Assembly: GCA_036936605.1 (NCBI GenBank)
Contig: JAUPFV010000005.1
Span: forward strand, 234,141,770-234,205,769
Source: Limnanthes douglasii subsp. nivea
Taxonomy: Eukaryota > Streptophyta > Magnoliopsida > Brassicales > Limnanthaceae
Direction of reading: 5' to 3'
Length of the DNA: 64,000 nt
Shown here: piece after piece, positions 32,300 to 43,357 of the stretch
Position numbering within the stretch: position 1 is the stretch's first letter
Layout of the letters: every line of letters begins with the position of its first letter
Made by a program: the position numbers and the translations under genes
Notes under the pieces: model-generated
Seen by the model: the letters and a program-made list of their open reading frames with translations, nothing else
Told to the model about the DNA's origin: nothing
Databases searched by the model: none

Positions 32300-32830
32300 C
32301 TCGAAATGGACATGGAAGTGATCGTATATTCATGTCTCCAACAGTGCAACGAAACTAGTAAAACACGATGACACATGTAAAGAGCCCCGACCAAGCTGGT
32401 AATATAACTGAGCCAATATAAGCTGGCCCTAGTTATACTTAAACGTTGTCCTATAATTCTCAATGGACTATAAATAATTGAGCGATATATTTTTTCATAT
32501 CTTGTTAGATAAAATATAACAACCAAACATATGCAATAAATACGTCATGGTCACCCAAGAAACCATATCATCTGAAATCAAATCATTGCGAAACTCAGCA
32601 ATCTAGTATCACTAACGCAAAAAAAGAACATACATGTCTCCTATTACCAGTACGGTTACAATTAAGCTTCATCTTAAGATCATTATTATATAAACTTAGT
32701 AAACGGGCATACCAAGCTATATGTTGACCTTTACTAGGAAACGTAACTAGGTTAAAATCCTGACTTGTAACCGGAAGACCGGTGATGGTGTGAATGTTGT
32801 CTAGCATGGCCGTTATCTCACTAATTGAAA
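32300..32830 (-). pseudogene. Plant mobile domain fragment, copy 1
   Basis: On the minus strand, 'MLDNIHTITGLPVTSQDF' and 'FPSKGQHIAWYARLLSLY' match the start of the plant mobile domain (PMD, MAIL-type), whose hallmark is a TLDDV.xxLGLPV-like motif. The region repeats at 33185-33700 in direct orientation. PMD proteins act in silencing and also occur in transposons; this fragment is too short and broken to act. Confidence 0.65.
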
Positions 32831-32849
32831 AATAGAACGTGTTGGTCTC

Positions 32850-33180
32850 TTCGTCGGCGGTACGGCTCTATTCGAATTGGAACATATCAACCACCAGGTC
32901 TTTTAGGTCTCTTCTAATCGAAGGAATCTTTTTATTTAATGATCATATCAAATCATTATTTTTCTTCAAACACTATAAGGTGATGGAACCTTGAGATAAA
33001 TTTAGTAAAAAATCAATCTCGTCTACTAATTTAAATTACCTTTCATCTTGTTGTCGACATAATGATTGTCAGAATTTTATTTACTATCGGGGGAAATATT
33101 GTAGAATATTCTTATATTGTTAGAATACATAATTAGAACTTTTAGTCCGAGATTCATTATTTTAAATCACTGTTGACGCA
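32850..33180 (-). repeat. SIN3-like 5' module inserted between PMD copies
   Basis: Carries 'ctattcgaattggaaca', 'ggtctcttctaatcgaagg', 'atgatcatatcaaatcatt' and 'ttcttatattgttagaatac', nearly as at 36235-36480 and related to 3500-3960. No PAH exon is attached here. Its place between two PMD copies shows a chimeric rearrangement. Confidence 0.7.
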
Positions 33181-33184
33181 ATGG

Positions 33185-33700
33185 CGGGGAAGTGATTGTA
33201 TATTCATGTCTCCAACAGTGCAACAAAACTAGTCAAACTCGATGATACATGTAAAGAGCCCCGACCAAGCTGGTAATATAATTGAGCCAATATAAGCTTG
33301 CCATAGTTATACCTAAACGTGGTCCTATAGTTTTCAATGAAATATAGATAATTGAGCGATATATTGTTCTATGTCTTGTTAGATAAAATACAACAACCAA
33401 ACATATGCAACAAATACGTCATGGTCGCTAAAGAAATCAACAGTCGAGTATCACTCAAGCAGATAAAAAAACAGACATGTCTCCCACTGCCAACACAATT
33501 ACAATCAAGCTTCGTCTTAAGATCATCATTATATAAACCTAGTAAACGAGCATACTAAACTATATGTTGACCTTTGCTAGGAAACGTAACTAGATCGAAA
33601 TCCTGACCTATAACCGGAAGACCGATTATGGTGTGGATGTCATTCAATGTGACCTTTATCTCACCAAAAGAAAAATAGACCGTGGTGGTCTCCTGATGTC
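33185..33700 (-). pseudogene. Plant mobile domain fragment, copy 2
   Basis: One minus frame reads 'TTTVYFSFGEIKVTLNDIHT', 'IIGLPVIGQDFDLV' and 'YARLLGLYNDDLKTKLDC', a longer PMD match than copy 1, with one TAG inside. A frameshift near 33690 separates it from the N-terminal part at 33849-33661. Nucleotide match with 32310-32820 is strong. Confidence 0.7.
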
Positions 33701-34170
33701 ATCTCCATAAGAATGCCTTCATCATATGCACGTTGGTAGCCCAACGCGTAAAATAGTCGAGTAGCAGACCAAAACACGTCTCCCATTACCTCGTCTTTAA
33801 TATTACTTTTTCGCGTAAGATCCCAAACGAGGTGAGTATAGTACATCACGTAGCAGCGTAACGATAATCTTGCCTACATAATATTAAAACAAATGTACTA
33901 TATAGTTTACTACACGGTTACCCACCAAAACTAACTTACATTGTTATTAAAGACGTTGTACGCCTCATAATACTTGCACTCGTTCATGCCCGAGTACAAA
34001 TCTGGATCATGCGGATTGACCTTCCGGAGAAGCACGTTGCGGTTGAATGACAGTCGTGTCACTTAACCGTGACAGAGCTTAAACTAGGTCTACGCTGCTC
34101 CATACGATCATCGTCCGCCGAATCACTGTCTGATCCTGAAAGAGACTTGTTTCTTCTAGAGGAGCCATGG
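33661..34170 (-). pseudogene. PMD protein N-terminal part
   Basis: Minus-strand pieces: 'NPHDPDLYSGMNECKYYEAY' (near 34015-33960) ahead of a possible intron, then 'MMYYTHLVWDLTRKSNIKDE' and 'YQRAYDEGILMEMTSGDHHG'. It reads into PMD copy 2 after a frame change. A serine/aspartate-rich 'SLSGSDSDSADDDRMEQRR' lies further upstream. I infer one decayed gene from 34170 to about 33430. Confidence 0.5.
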
Positions 34171-34179
34171 TGAAAGTTC

Positions 34180-34925
34180 ATTAAACATCTTAGTTTATAC
34201 CAAAAATTATCTTAAATAATTCAAAAAATACTGTAATATGTATTAAACAAAAGACGTAAACATTGCTACGTAATAATTTAGTGAATTGGAATTATTACAT
34301 AAAAAACAATGTAACACCAAGATTCGCGCAAATTGTATGCTTAATTTTTGGTAAAATTGCATATACAATGCACGCAATTTCGCATTCATGTGCAGTATTA
34401 CACCAAAATTAGCGGATTCACGCATTCAGATTGTGCGGATCCGGCTGTTCTTCGCGCAATACATATACGATTACACAATAATACCCTTCAACCATTTAAA
34501 GTTCTAAATCTTATACATTACCCCGAATCAAGCACATAATCTATCTAATTGAAAATCTAAACCTAACTTATCCTATAGAACTAACTAAAATTTAAAATAA
34601 CAACTACAAATATATAAAAATTTGCAAAACATTCAAATCTAAATATGACAAAAATATACGTCTATAAATGCAAAACAAATTACATATCTAAGTTTAAAAA
34701 TAAATAAATATGAACAAGTAAACAATACCCATCTTTAATAAAGCTGTAACTTATGATTTGAAAAATCCCAAATTTTTAAATTTTTTAATATTGCTATTAG
34801 GAGAAAATAAGGGTTATCTGAGGGAGTTTTTATTAGTTTTTATAGTGGACTGGTCTTTTTAGTTTAAAATATCCCGACCTGTTACACCAGAAACCCTACT
34901 TTCGAACCCTCTTCTTTAAAATGTG
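34180..34925. other. AT-rich interval, nothing recognisable
   Basis: Contains several near-palindromic 'gcgcaa'/'attgcg'-type words around 34320-34470 but no frame with a family match. The right end (34860-34925) begins to match the upstream region of the other TGA fragment. Confidence 0.4.
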
Positions 34926-34929
34926 TTGT

Positions 34930-35343
34930 AGATGCTTGCTCCGGCAGATGTGAATCCAGCAGCGGCAAGAATGGGCTCTCAATTATTATCAGAAATACCG
35001 AAGGCTTGCTGTTCTTGAAGGTTCCGATGCAATTGAGAGATCAAAAGATAAGATTGGAGATCCAAGGTATCATGTCCCAAATCAATTGAGAGATCAAAAG
35101 ATAAAATGGAGATCCTAAGGTATCTTGGCAATGCTAGTTTTCATCCTAGTATTTACAGTTTTTCTTGATTTGTGTCCACTGGATTTATTGAATGAGAATT
35201 TTGCAGCCATCAGGCAGACTTGCTCAGGGTTTTCTCTTTTATTTTTTTAGGCACATATTCAGGTACTACTTGAGAGTAGCTCCCAGGCTGAAATTGACTC
35301 ACTTGAGCAAGAGCTGTCTACATTATTGGAACCCATGTAAGAA
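34930..35343 (+). pseudogene. TGA-type bZIP gene fragment 2
   Basis: Parallel to 29578-30063 with the same order: 'DVNPAAARMGSQLLSEI', then 'RSKDKI' twice (a short tandem duplication of 'caattgagagatcaaaagataa'), then a degenerate zipper exon from 35251 reading 'SLEQELSTLLEPM' before TAA. Less intact than fragment 1. It ends about 50 bases before a SIN3-like first exon at 35396. Confidence 0.6.
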
Positions 35344-35395
35344 ACATAGGAGAGCATTTTAATTCAGTGAATAGAAATAGTATTAAAATTTTATA

Positions 35396-35790
35396 CTATG
35401 AAGAAATCGGTGTCTATGAACGTTAACCTTAGGTATTCAACCATTATCAGTTTATACTTATCTATGAAAGTGATTTTTATTGGGTTTATGAATTTACTGA
35501 ATTTATCTTAGGCTTCTGTCAAATTTATTATTATTATCTAAGATAGTAATTTTATATTTGCTTTAGTCTCTTAGATTGGATTGCATTTTTATGCTGTATG
35601 GATATCTCTAGCTAATCTCTAGCTAAGGATGGTAGAAGTGCTAATGAACGAAGTCATGGTGAAATAATAGACAATGAAATATTGAATTATTTAAAAGAAG
35701 TTAAGCAAGATTCCGTAAATTGAAATAAAATGGACATATATATCAGTTTGTTTCAAATCCTTAAGAATATCATTAATCTTAGTTTTAAAT
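35396..35790 (+). pseudogene. SIN3-like gene 5' part, plus copy
   Basis: 'MKKSVSMNVNLR' before a gtattc donor is a clear copy of exon 1 of the gene at 36667 ('MEKSVSMNVN'). About 200 bases on, the PAH exon reads 'NEILNYLKEVKQDSVN' then a stop, and in a shifted frame 'FQILKNIINL'. The intron is shorter than in the intact gene. The next sequence is an inverted PAH exon. Confidence 0.65.
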
Positions 35791-35799
35791 ATTTTCTAA

Positions 35800-36025
35800 A
35801 TAGTATGCTAATTTGTCTTGTCTCCGAGTAGAACAAGAAAATTCAGATAAGGATGATATTCAAACCTAAGATTATTAATATTCCTTAAGGATTTGAAAGA
35901 AAATAATATATTCGTCATTTCATTTCTATTTGCGAAAGCTTTCTCGACTTCTTTGAAATAAGTCAGTTTATCACTTTGTGTTGTTGGCTTACTCATTTAA
36001 AACCACTTGTACCTCCTCTACTTAG
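35800..36025 (-). pseudogene. Inverted PAH exon facing the 35396 copy
   Basis: The minus strand has 'ctaagtag' then an aggaggta start as in the intact exon, and a frame from ATG 35996 with 'SDKLTYFKEVEKAFANRNEM', then a shift into 'LRNINNL'. It is tail-to-tail with the plus copy and head-to-head with the intact gene at 36667, so three copies alternate in orientation within 2 kb. Confidence 0.7.
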
Positions 36026-36179
36026 ACATTTCTGATTGTTTCGTAACCATAAACCGTAAAAATATGATCGGAATGTCCAAAACAAATTTCAAAGTTACTA
36101 TCTTAAATGCATTTTTTTGCTTTGCTTTCAATATTTACAAAACTGAGCTACATGAAATAGGGGAGGATTTCTTCTTATC

Positions 36180-36480
36180 TGACGCACATGGGTTTGGTTT
36201 GCCGGTGAAGGAGTAACTGGCTCATCCTCGCCGGTGGTGCAGCTCTATTCGAATTGGAACAGATCAACCACCAGGATCTTTTAGGTCTCTTCTAATCGAA
36301 GGGATCTTTTTATTTCATGATCATATCAAATCATTATTTTTCTTCAGACACTATAAGGTGCTACAACCCTAAGATAAATTTAGTAAAATCAAATTCGTAC
36401 GCTAATTTACATTACTTTTCATCTTGTTGCCGGCGCTGATAGAACTTTTAGTCAGAGATTCATTATTTAAGTCACTTAGT
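36180..36480 (-). repeat. SIN3-like 5' module, reverse copy next to the gene
   Basis: Reverse-complement match to 36720-36930 ('gaattggaacagatc' against 'gatctgttccgattc'), forming a long imperfect inverted repeat around the promoter of the PAH gene. The same module lies at 32850-33180. Confidence 0.65.
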
Positions 36481-36489
36481 ATAATACTT

Positions 36490-36666
36490 AGTATGTATTT
36501 TAGGGAAACTGTTCTCTCTCTCTCTCGCTTGTAGTGAAAAAACAGTGTATCGTTGTTCTCTTTCTCTCTTGAAGTGAAAAAACAGTGTCTCGTTTGTCTC
36601 TCGACTGGTTGGACTGATACCATCCTAGGCGCGATCAAGGCGATTGATTTTCCGGCTATATCTTCG
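36490..36666 (+). promoter_or_regulatory. Leader/promoter region of the PAH gene
   Basis: CT-rich leader ('gttctctctctctctcgc') with a short duplicated 'agtgaaaaaacagtgt' unit, directly before the ATG at 36667. Pyrimidine-rich leaders are common in plant genes. The minus frame across this region is a shadow. Confidence 0.45.
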
Positions 36667-38821
36667 ATGGAAAAATCGGTGTCCATGAACGTCAACCACA
36701 GGTAACAAATTAAGCTGTTGATATTATAGCTAACAGATCTGTTCGATTAGAAGAGAGCCGAGAGTAAATCTGTTCGAATCGGAAACAGATCCCGCTGGTT
36801 CGTGGATCTGTTCGAGTTGGAAACAGATCCCGGTGTTTACTGGATCCGTCCGAATCAGATCATATCCCGGTGGTTGGTGGATCTGTTCCGATTCAAATAG
36901 CCAACACTGCTGGTGATGATGAGTTCGCTGGAGAAGGGAAACCTACCAATTTTTGTTTTGCTTTTAAATTTGTTATCATTATTATATTTATTAATTGATT
37001 AACCGCAATCAAGATATAAAGTAGAAAAATGGGGGATAGAATGGTTATGATGATTTGTTTTACCCGTTTATATGAAGCAATCGATCTCTAGCTAGAGGAG
37101 GTGGAACCCAAAGTGACGAACATAGAACTTATTTGAAAGAAGTGGCAGAAGCCTTTAGAAAGCGAAATGAAAATGACAAGTGCATCATATTCTATCAGAT
37201 CCTGAAGGATTATCATCAATCGGGAAGGTACTTTTGAATCTTTTTGGTACCAAATGATATAGTAATCTTGTCTTAGCATCTTTGTTGTCTGTCCGCAGCA
37301 AAGACGAATCCGTCAAATCCCTTACAATTCAGAAAATAAAGGAAGTCTTACAAGGGTACGACGACTTAAAAGTAAAATTCAAACCCTTTTTGCCTGAAGG
37401 CTTTACTCTTCATGATCTATTTGGCCCAGACCAGATGGACCCTACAAACATGCATAGTTCTGGCTTGTCTATGCAGATGGACAAGGTAATCTGATATTGG
37501 TTCTTGTGTTCCTACTCTTGTCTTTTAGAATTCGTTGACTATGGGCTCATGTGTCTTTTTCATGCTACAATGTTTGCAGGTTCAAACTGCTATCCCTGAT
37601 CTTAGAACTGACCATCCTGATCTTGATAAGGGCAAGGCAATAATGCAAAAAGACCCAAGGGAATGTGGACAAAATCAGAAACGTGACCGGAAGAGGAGAA
37701 ATGCTAAGCGCGATTTGTCTTCCTCTGTTGAAAATGATATTATGCAGAGTGAGTCACCTAGCGCCGTCAACCGTAGTGTTATAATTGCATATGGCAGTTT
37801 TGTGCCCTCTTGACTAGGGTTCTATACGTGTACAATCCATCTTGTATTTGGAACTCCATTCCGATTGATAAGTTGCTCTTTTCTTGATTCGAACATTATC
37901 TTAGCTAAAAGTTAGACCTCTATAGCATGTATGGTGGATAAGTTGAAAATTTATCTAGTTGTATTATTTACTAAGAACGTGGAGTTATGAGCTCTGCCTG
38001 AATTAGCATATGAGGATGATAGGTTGAACTAGCATAAACTATTTTTGACTAACTCTCAATTTGTGGTCCAATATGGAGTCCTCGGATCTAATCCTTTTTT
38101 CTGTTTCTGAGTTTGACCTTTATCCATTCAGGTAACCCTGGGCTATCTCACATTCTCTGTGAGAAAATCATTGTGGGATTACGTGGTGATGTGGCTTCAG
38201 AGGGAATCAAAGAGTACCTTGATCGCTTCCTCACTGGTTCAATGGGTCGCAAAGAGGCACAGGAACTGGTACAATTTTACTTTTTTGAAGCAATTGTTTA
38301 TAACTATTGTCTTAATTTGTCTGAGACAGTCTTATTCTTATACTTGACTTAGCATATGCAGGCTCTTGCATTATTATTTTTATTTTAATTTATGTTTTCT
38401 TATTTTTGTGTTGTTATGATACCGTCATAATTGAACCTCAAGTTCTATAGACTCGTGAATATGCTTACCATCTATTTCTCAATGATAAATGAGAGGTTGA
38501 TTGTCCTGTTTTACAGAACCTTCTTGCTGCGAAGTCAACTTAAGAAAGGCTAAAAAATTGAAATGATAGACAAATATAGTGTGCTTATAGACGCATGTAT
38601 TACAATAAAGGAAGTACTTGTAATCCTTTTGGCGTTGATAGATACTAATAATATAATTGATTTTAAGTATCTGGTTCAGCGCAAAACGGTGCTGCTAAGA
38701 GCGTGACTAAAATCATCTATTGCTTTGACAGCTCCCGCTGATGGATGATGTTCTACTAAGCTATCCTGAAATCAGGGTCACACTCAAGCAGTACTTAGAG
38801 GACTGTCATAAATTCTGGTAA
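36667..38821 (+). CDS. PAH-only SIN3-like protein, six exons, 249 residues
   Basis: Exons 36667-36701, 37096-37227, 37299-37485, 37580-37748, 38132-38268 and 38732-38821 all have GT-AG borders and compatible phases, giving one open frame with TAA at 38819-38821. Residues about 22-91 form a PAH domain ('RTYLKEVAEAFRKRNENDKC', 'FYQILKDYHQSG', 'KFKPFLPEGFTLHDLF'). Residues 119-174 are a charged linker with an NLS-like 'RDRKRRNAKRD'. Residues about 180-247 resemble PAH3 ('HILCEKIIVGLRGDVASEGI', 'EAQEL', then the exon 6 helix). PAH domains in SIN3 scaffolds bind repressors that recruit histone deacetylases. The HDAC-interaction region is absent. Small PAH-only proteins are known in Arabidopsis. 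Exon 1 and the exon 6 end are the least certain; a longer isoform into 38985-39096 is possible but out of phase. Confidence 0.72.
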
Positions 38822-38984
38822 ACTTTAAATTGTCATAAGTCATTGATAATGTTGTTAGGGTTCGGCTATTACATGAGTTCCTCTTTAATTCTGATGAAGT
38901 TATGTGTTATCATAACATGATGATTATATTTTGACATTTTCATCTGTATAGAGTCATTAATGATTCCTAGAATGTGCAGTACAG

Positions 38985-39096
38985 GAAGAAATCAGGACCC
39001 AAAAACTAAAGGAGCCAAAAAGTGAAGCAGAAACAAAGGCAAGAAAAATCCAGAAGCAGTGTATAAAGAAATGTCGTTCAAATGTGAAGACTATAG
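38985..39096 (+). other. Putative basic-helix exon, copy B
   Basis: Same block as 385-496, open between tacag and gtagcg: EEIRTQ..., 'EAETKARKIQKQCIKKCRSN'. Three substitutions relative to A leave the frame open. Its phase (0 at the start) does not follow from exon 6 as spliced above, so its membership in the PAH gene is unproven. Confidence 0.35.
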
Positions 39097-40824
39097 GTAG
39101 CGAATATATACTAGGTTTTACTATTAGCATATATTCTCAGTTTTCTTTTTCTACTCTGCTTTTGGTCTTTATTTGCATACTCTTAATTGGTTCGTTAATA
39201 CACATTTCAATCCCCAAAACTGTTTTTACCATCTATCTATTTAATATATTTATAAAATATATTTTTACATATTTGTATTGGTTAGTTAATGCACATTTTA
39301 ATTTTGACTGTATAGATCTGTTATATAAAAAAAATTGGTTGGACGTTATTTATTACTTTTTGCTTGGGTTTCACGTGTTCCTGCTCGTGATATAACCAAG
39401 TTCCTATACATAACTTTGCAAGATCTAATTTAAAACATAATTGCAGCATGGCTATTGGGTTTATGTAACAGCATATGGTTGATGTTCTTTTCATTGTCGT
39501 TTGACATATTGTTTTTTGCATTCGTTTAGAGATGTTCTTTGCCGTGTCAAAGCATCACATATTTGATTACTAGAGCATGAATTTACGTAGATTGCTCCCT
39601 GATATGGGTGGTTGTAGATTTGGTTAGAGGAGAATTATCTAAATTTTAGAAGTCAAGGGTTGATTGGCCTGTCATTTTAAAAGATCATAGGTTGGACTAG
39701 CAGTTTTGTATGTCCGGGGTATTTGGAAAGTTGACCAATGGTCCACAACATCACCGCAAAATTCAATAGTCTTCTGATGAATCGAGCAAACTAGAATACC
39801 TTGAACACTGTCATTGGATCGCAAATCTCGAAAGGTAGGAATTGATGTTTTTACAGTTAGTGTTCTTAGCAGGAACTCGTAAGGCTAAATAATAGTACGG
39901 ATTAGATATTAAATGGATTTTACTATTTAAAAAATATATTGTTAATGCTGAAAGGACACATCATCTTCTATCCATACAAATAAGCTTATCTATTGTAACT
40001 ATCTAAATGCTTATTGGCTTCAATTGAACCCATGCATGGAAAGAAATTTTCACTTCGCACGCCTAAGTTAAGTTACTTTTCATCTTGTTGCTGGTGTATT
40101 GATTGTCAGGATTTTATTCGCTATTAGTGAAAAGATTGTAGAAGATTTTTATATTGTTAGAATACATAATTAGAACTTTTAGTTAGAGATTCATAATTTA
40201 AATCACTGCTGACAACTGCAAACTGCCCCCGTAAATCGTTCAAGTCTGCAGATGATGGACGTATTCCTAGAATCTTACTCATGGAACATCAAATCGTGAC
40301 ATAATGTAAATGCCAAATTCCCCAATCCCGAATCCTCTCTCTATACCCAAGCCAAACTCCTATCCTTTTTAGGTGTCCTCTAGAGGCCTCTAAAACATCA
40401 TTTTGGGCCGTTCGATGGATCGTGTAGTCGTCACGTGCATATGCGCGCGTGTGCACGCGCATACCTTATAATAAATGTGTGTGAAGTTATTCCTAGAAGA
40501 CTAAGAAGCAGTTATTTATTTATATAGATATTACAAAAGGATTAAAGTATTATTACTAGTCGATAATGTGATAAACTATCTCGAAAAAACGTTTTAGTTG
40601 TATTGTAAAACCGATATCTTTTATAGATAAATTTATTGCAAGCCTCATATGTTTCGAAAGTTTTTGAATCATATATTGCTTACGACAATGTTGTCCCTGC
40701 CTTTTTGTAATTTGCGCAATCAATTAGTAATTATGAAGTTTGCTGCATTATCATTCGGAGATTATCTGACAATTTATATGTTGCTAAAGTTTTTTTACTT
40801 TTTTTTTTCATCTTTGCATTTCAT

Positions 40825-40975
40825 TAGGTACCCTTGGAGCTTTGATAACTTAATACTTAAAGCTTCAACAAAGTCAATCACAGATAGAGCCTCGGTGAAG
40901 GAACTCTATAAAAAGATAAAGCAGTTCTTAATAACCTGCGGATTGTCTTATGGAGTTTTCTACATAAGGCTATGA
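40825..40975 (+). other. Exon-like block after PAH locus, copy B, unit 1
   Basis: A plus frame reads 'YPWSFDNLILKASTKSITDR' and 'SVKELYKKIKQFLITCG' through to TGA at 40973-40975. The equivalent in copy A (near 2490) is broken by one extra base. The peptide is not recognised; conservation among four copies is the only evidence of coding. Confidence 0.35.
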
Positions 40976-41279
40976 TAGCTGTGTTGCTTAGTATAATATT
41001 GCAAAAGGATGAACTTTACCTTTCGAGGGAGCTTAACAGAATACAGGTAAAATCTTAAATATGTTATCTACAATTTTCTATGTGTTTACTACAGATGGTA
41101 AAAATGTACCCAGTTATAGCTGCACCTTAAGATGGTGAAAAAGCAGAACTTCTAATGCTTTTTATGTAGCTTGTTTTGTAGATATAGAAAACAAAGTCGA
41201 AATCCATCTAAAATGGTTATTTTTGCATTTGTTTTAGCTCTTCTGATTGTATTGCATTTTATGTTTTATGGTTATAAAA

Positions 41280-42045
41280 CTAGGTAATGGTAGTGTAAGT
41301 TGTGTTAACGTACCCTGTCATAGAGAAATTTCAAAAGGTGACGTATTGAGTTATTTAAAAAAAGCTAACGAAGCTTTCGTAAATGCAAATGAAATTGCTA
41401 GATATATCATTTTTCTTCGAATTCTGATGGAATATCATTAAAAAATTGAAAGCTACCTTCCAGATTGATGATATTCCTCTAAGATTTGAAACAAAATGAT
41501 ATATTTGTCTTTTTCGTTTCTATTGGGGACAACTTCCACTTTTTTGAAATAAGTCAATTTATCACTTTGTCTTATTCTCCATGACTCTTTAACACTATTT
41601 CCACCTCCTCTAGCTAGACTAGTTATTTTTGCATTTGTTTTAGCTCATCGAATTGTATTGCATTTTTATGCTTTATGGTTATAAAGCAACCAGAATCTCT
41701 AGGTAATGATAGTGTAAGATGTGCTAAAGTAGCATGTCATAGAGAAATAACAAAAAATGACGTATTGAGTTATTTCAAAGAAGCTAAGAAGTTTTCGTAA
41801 ATGGAAATGAAATGACTAGATATATCACTTTCTATCAGATTCTGAAGTATATCATCAAAAAATTCAAAGCTACCTTTCAGATCGATGATATTCCTTTAAG
41901 ATACGAAAGAAACGATATATTTCTCCTTTTCATATCTATTTGCGAAAGCTTCTGTCACTTCTTTGAAATAAGTCAATTCATCACCTTGTGTTATTTCTCC
42001 ATGGCTCTTTAACACTATTTCCACCTCCTCTGGGTAGAGATTTCT
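41280..42045. repeat. Two tandem inverted PAH-exon pairs, copy B
   Basis: Pair 1: plus 41280-41440 ('GDVLSYLKKANEAFVNANEI', 'FLRILMEYH') and minus 41609-41457. Pair 2: plus 41700-41855 ('NDVLSYFKEAKKFS', 'YITFYQILKYI') and minus 42045-41870 ('DELTYFKEV.EAFANRYEK'). Copy A has only one pair, so the pair itself was duplicated in B or lost in A. The arms face each other at the 3' ends of the exons. Confidence 0.75.
41457..41609 (-). pseudogene. Uninterrupted PAH exon on the minus strand
   Basis: 153 bp between 'gctag' acceptor and 'ggaag|gtagct' donor, same borders and phases as exon 2 of the PAH gene (132 bp), hence seven extra codons without frame change. Reads 'SDKLTYFKKVEVVPNRNEKD' and 'KYIILFQILEEYHQSG'. 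No matching downstream exon lies further along the minus strand, because the plus arm follows, so it is not part of a whole gene. Confidence 0.65.
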
Positions 42046-43204
42046 AGTTTCTTCATAATTTTAAACCATAAAATATACAATATAATCGGAACGGCCAAAA
42101 CTAAATTCAAAATTACTATCCTAGATGCATTTTGGCTTTCTTTACGATATTTACAAAACTGGGCTACATGAAAAACCATTCTCTATCAAAACAAAAATAG
42201 GGCAGGTTGTCCTTCTTTTCCGACGATCATGGGTTGTTAGGTTTGTTTGTGAAGGAGTAGCTGGCTCATCCTCGCCGGCAGTGTGGGTCTATTCGAACCG
42301 GAACAGATCCACCACCAACCACCGGGATCTTTTTGTGATTCGAACATATCCAACATCTTGGGTCTCTTCTCATCGAACAGATCTGTTAGCTCATGATCAT
42401 ATCAAAAAATTAATTTTAATAAAACACTATTGGGTGACTGGAAACGTAGATAAATTCAGTAAAATCAATTTCGCCAGCTAAATTAATTGTCAGGGTTTTA
42501 TTCGCTCTTAGGGAAAAGATTGTAGAAGATTCTTATATTGTTAGATCAATTTCGCTACTTACGCATTGATTGCCAGGATTTTATTCGCTACTAGGGAAAA
42601 GATTGTAGAAAATTCTTATATTGTTGGAATACATAATTAGAACTTTTAGCCAGAGATTCATAATTTAAATCACTGCTGACACATGCAAACTGCCAACGTA
42701 AATCATTCAAGTCTGCTGATGATCGACGTATTCCTAGAATCGTACTTATGGAAAATCGAATCGTGACATAATGTAGGGGCCAATTTCCCCATCCTGAATA
42801 CTCTCTCCATACCCAAGTTAAACTCCTATCCTTATTAGATGGCCTCTAAAACATCATTTTGGGGTTTGATGGATCGTGTAGTCGTCACGTGCATATGTGC
42901 GGACCTTATAATACGCGCGTGTGAAGTTATTCCTAGTAGATAATGCGATTAGACTTCTATCTAAAAACAGTTTCTAGTTGTATTATTAAGGCGGTATCTT
43001 TTACAGATAAATTTATTGCAAGCCTTATATTTTTCAAAAGATTTTGAATCATATATAGCTTACGAAGAACGTTGTCCCTACCTTTTTTGTGTTTTGGGCA
43101 GTCAATTATTGATTGTAAATGTTGCTGCATTATCTTTCGGAGATTATCTGACAATTTGTTTGTTGCTAAAGCTTTCTACTTTTTTTCTTTTCTTTGCATT
43201 GCAT

Positions 43205-43357
43205 TATGTACTCTTGGAGCTTTGATAACTTCCTAGTTCACGCTTCACCAAAGTCAATAACGGAGAAAGCCTCGATAAAGGAACTGTATAAAAAGATAAA
43301 GCATTTCTCACTAACATGCAAATCGTCTTATGGAGTTGTCTACAGAAGGCTATGGTA
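43205..43357 (+). other. Exon-like block, copy B, unit 2
   Basis: Frame with 'MYSWSFDNFLVHASPKSITE' and 'IKELYKKIKHFSLTCKSSYG', ending in a TAG after 'YRRLW'. Related to 40825-40975. In copy A the counterpart (4380-4500) has a TAG and a deletion. Unrecognised. Confidence 0.35.

Noticed and set aside
36402..36695. 97-codon minus-strand frame
   Set aside because: It overlaps the CT-rich leader and exon 1 of the PAH gene in antisense and has no recognisable domain.
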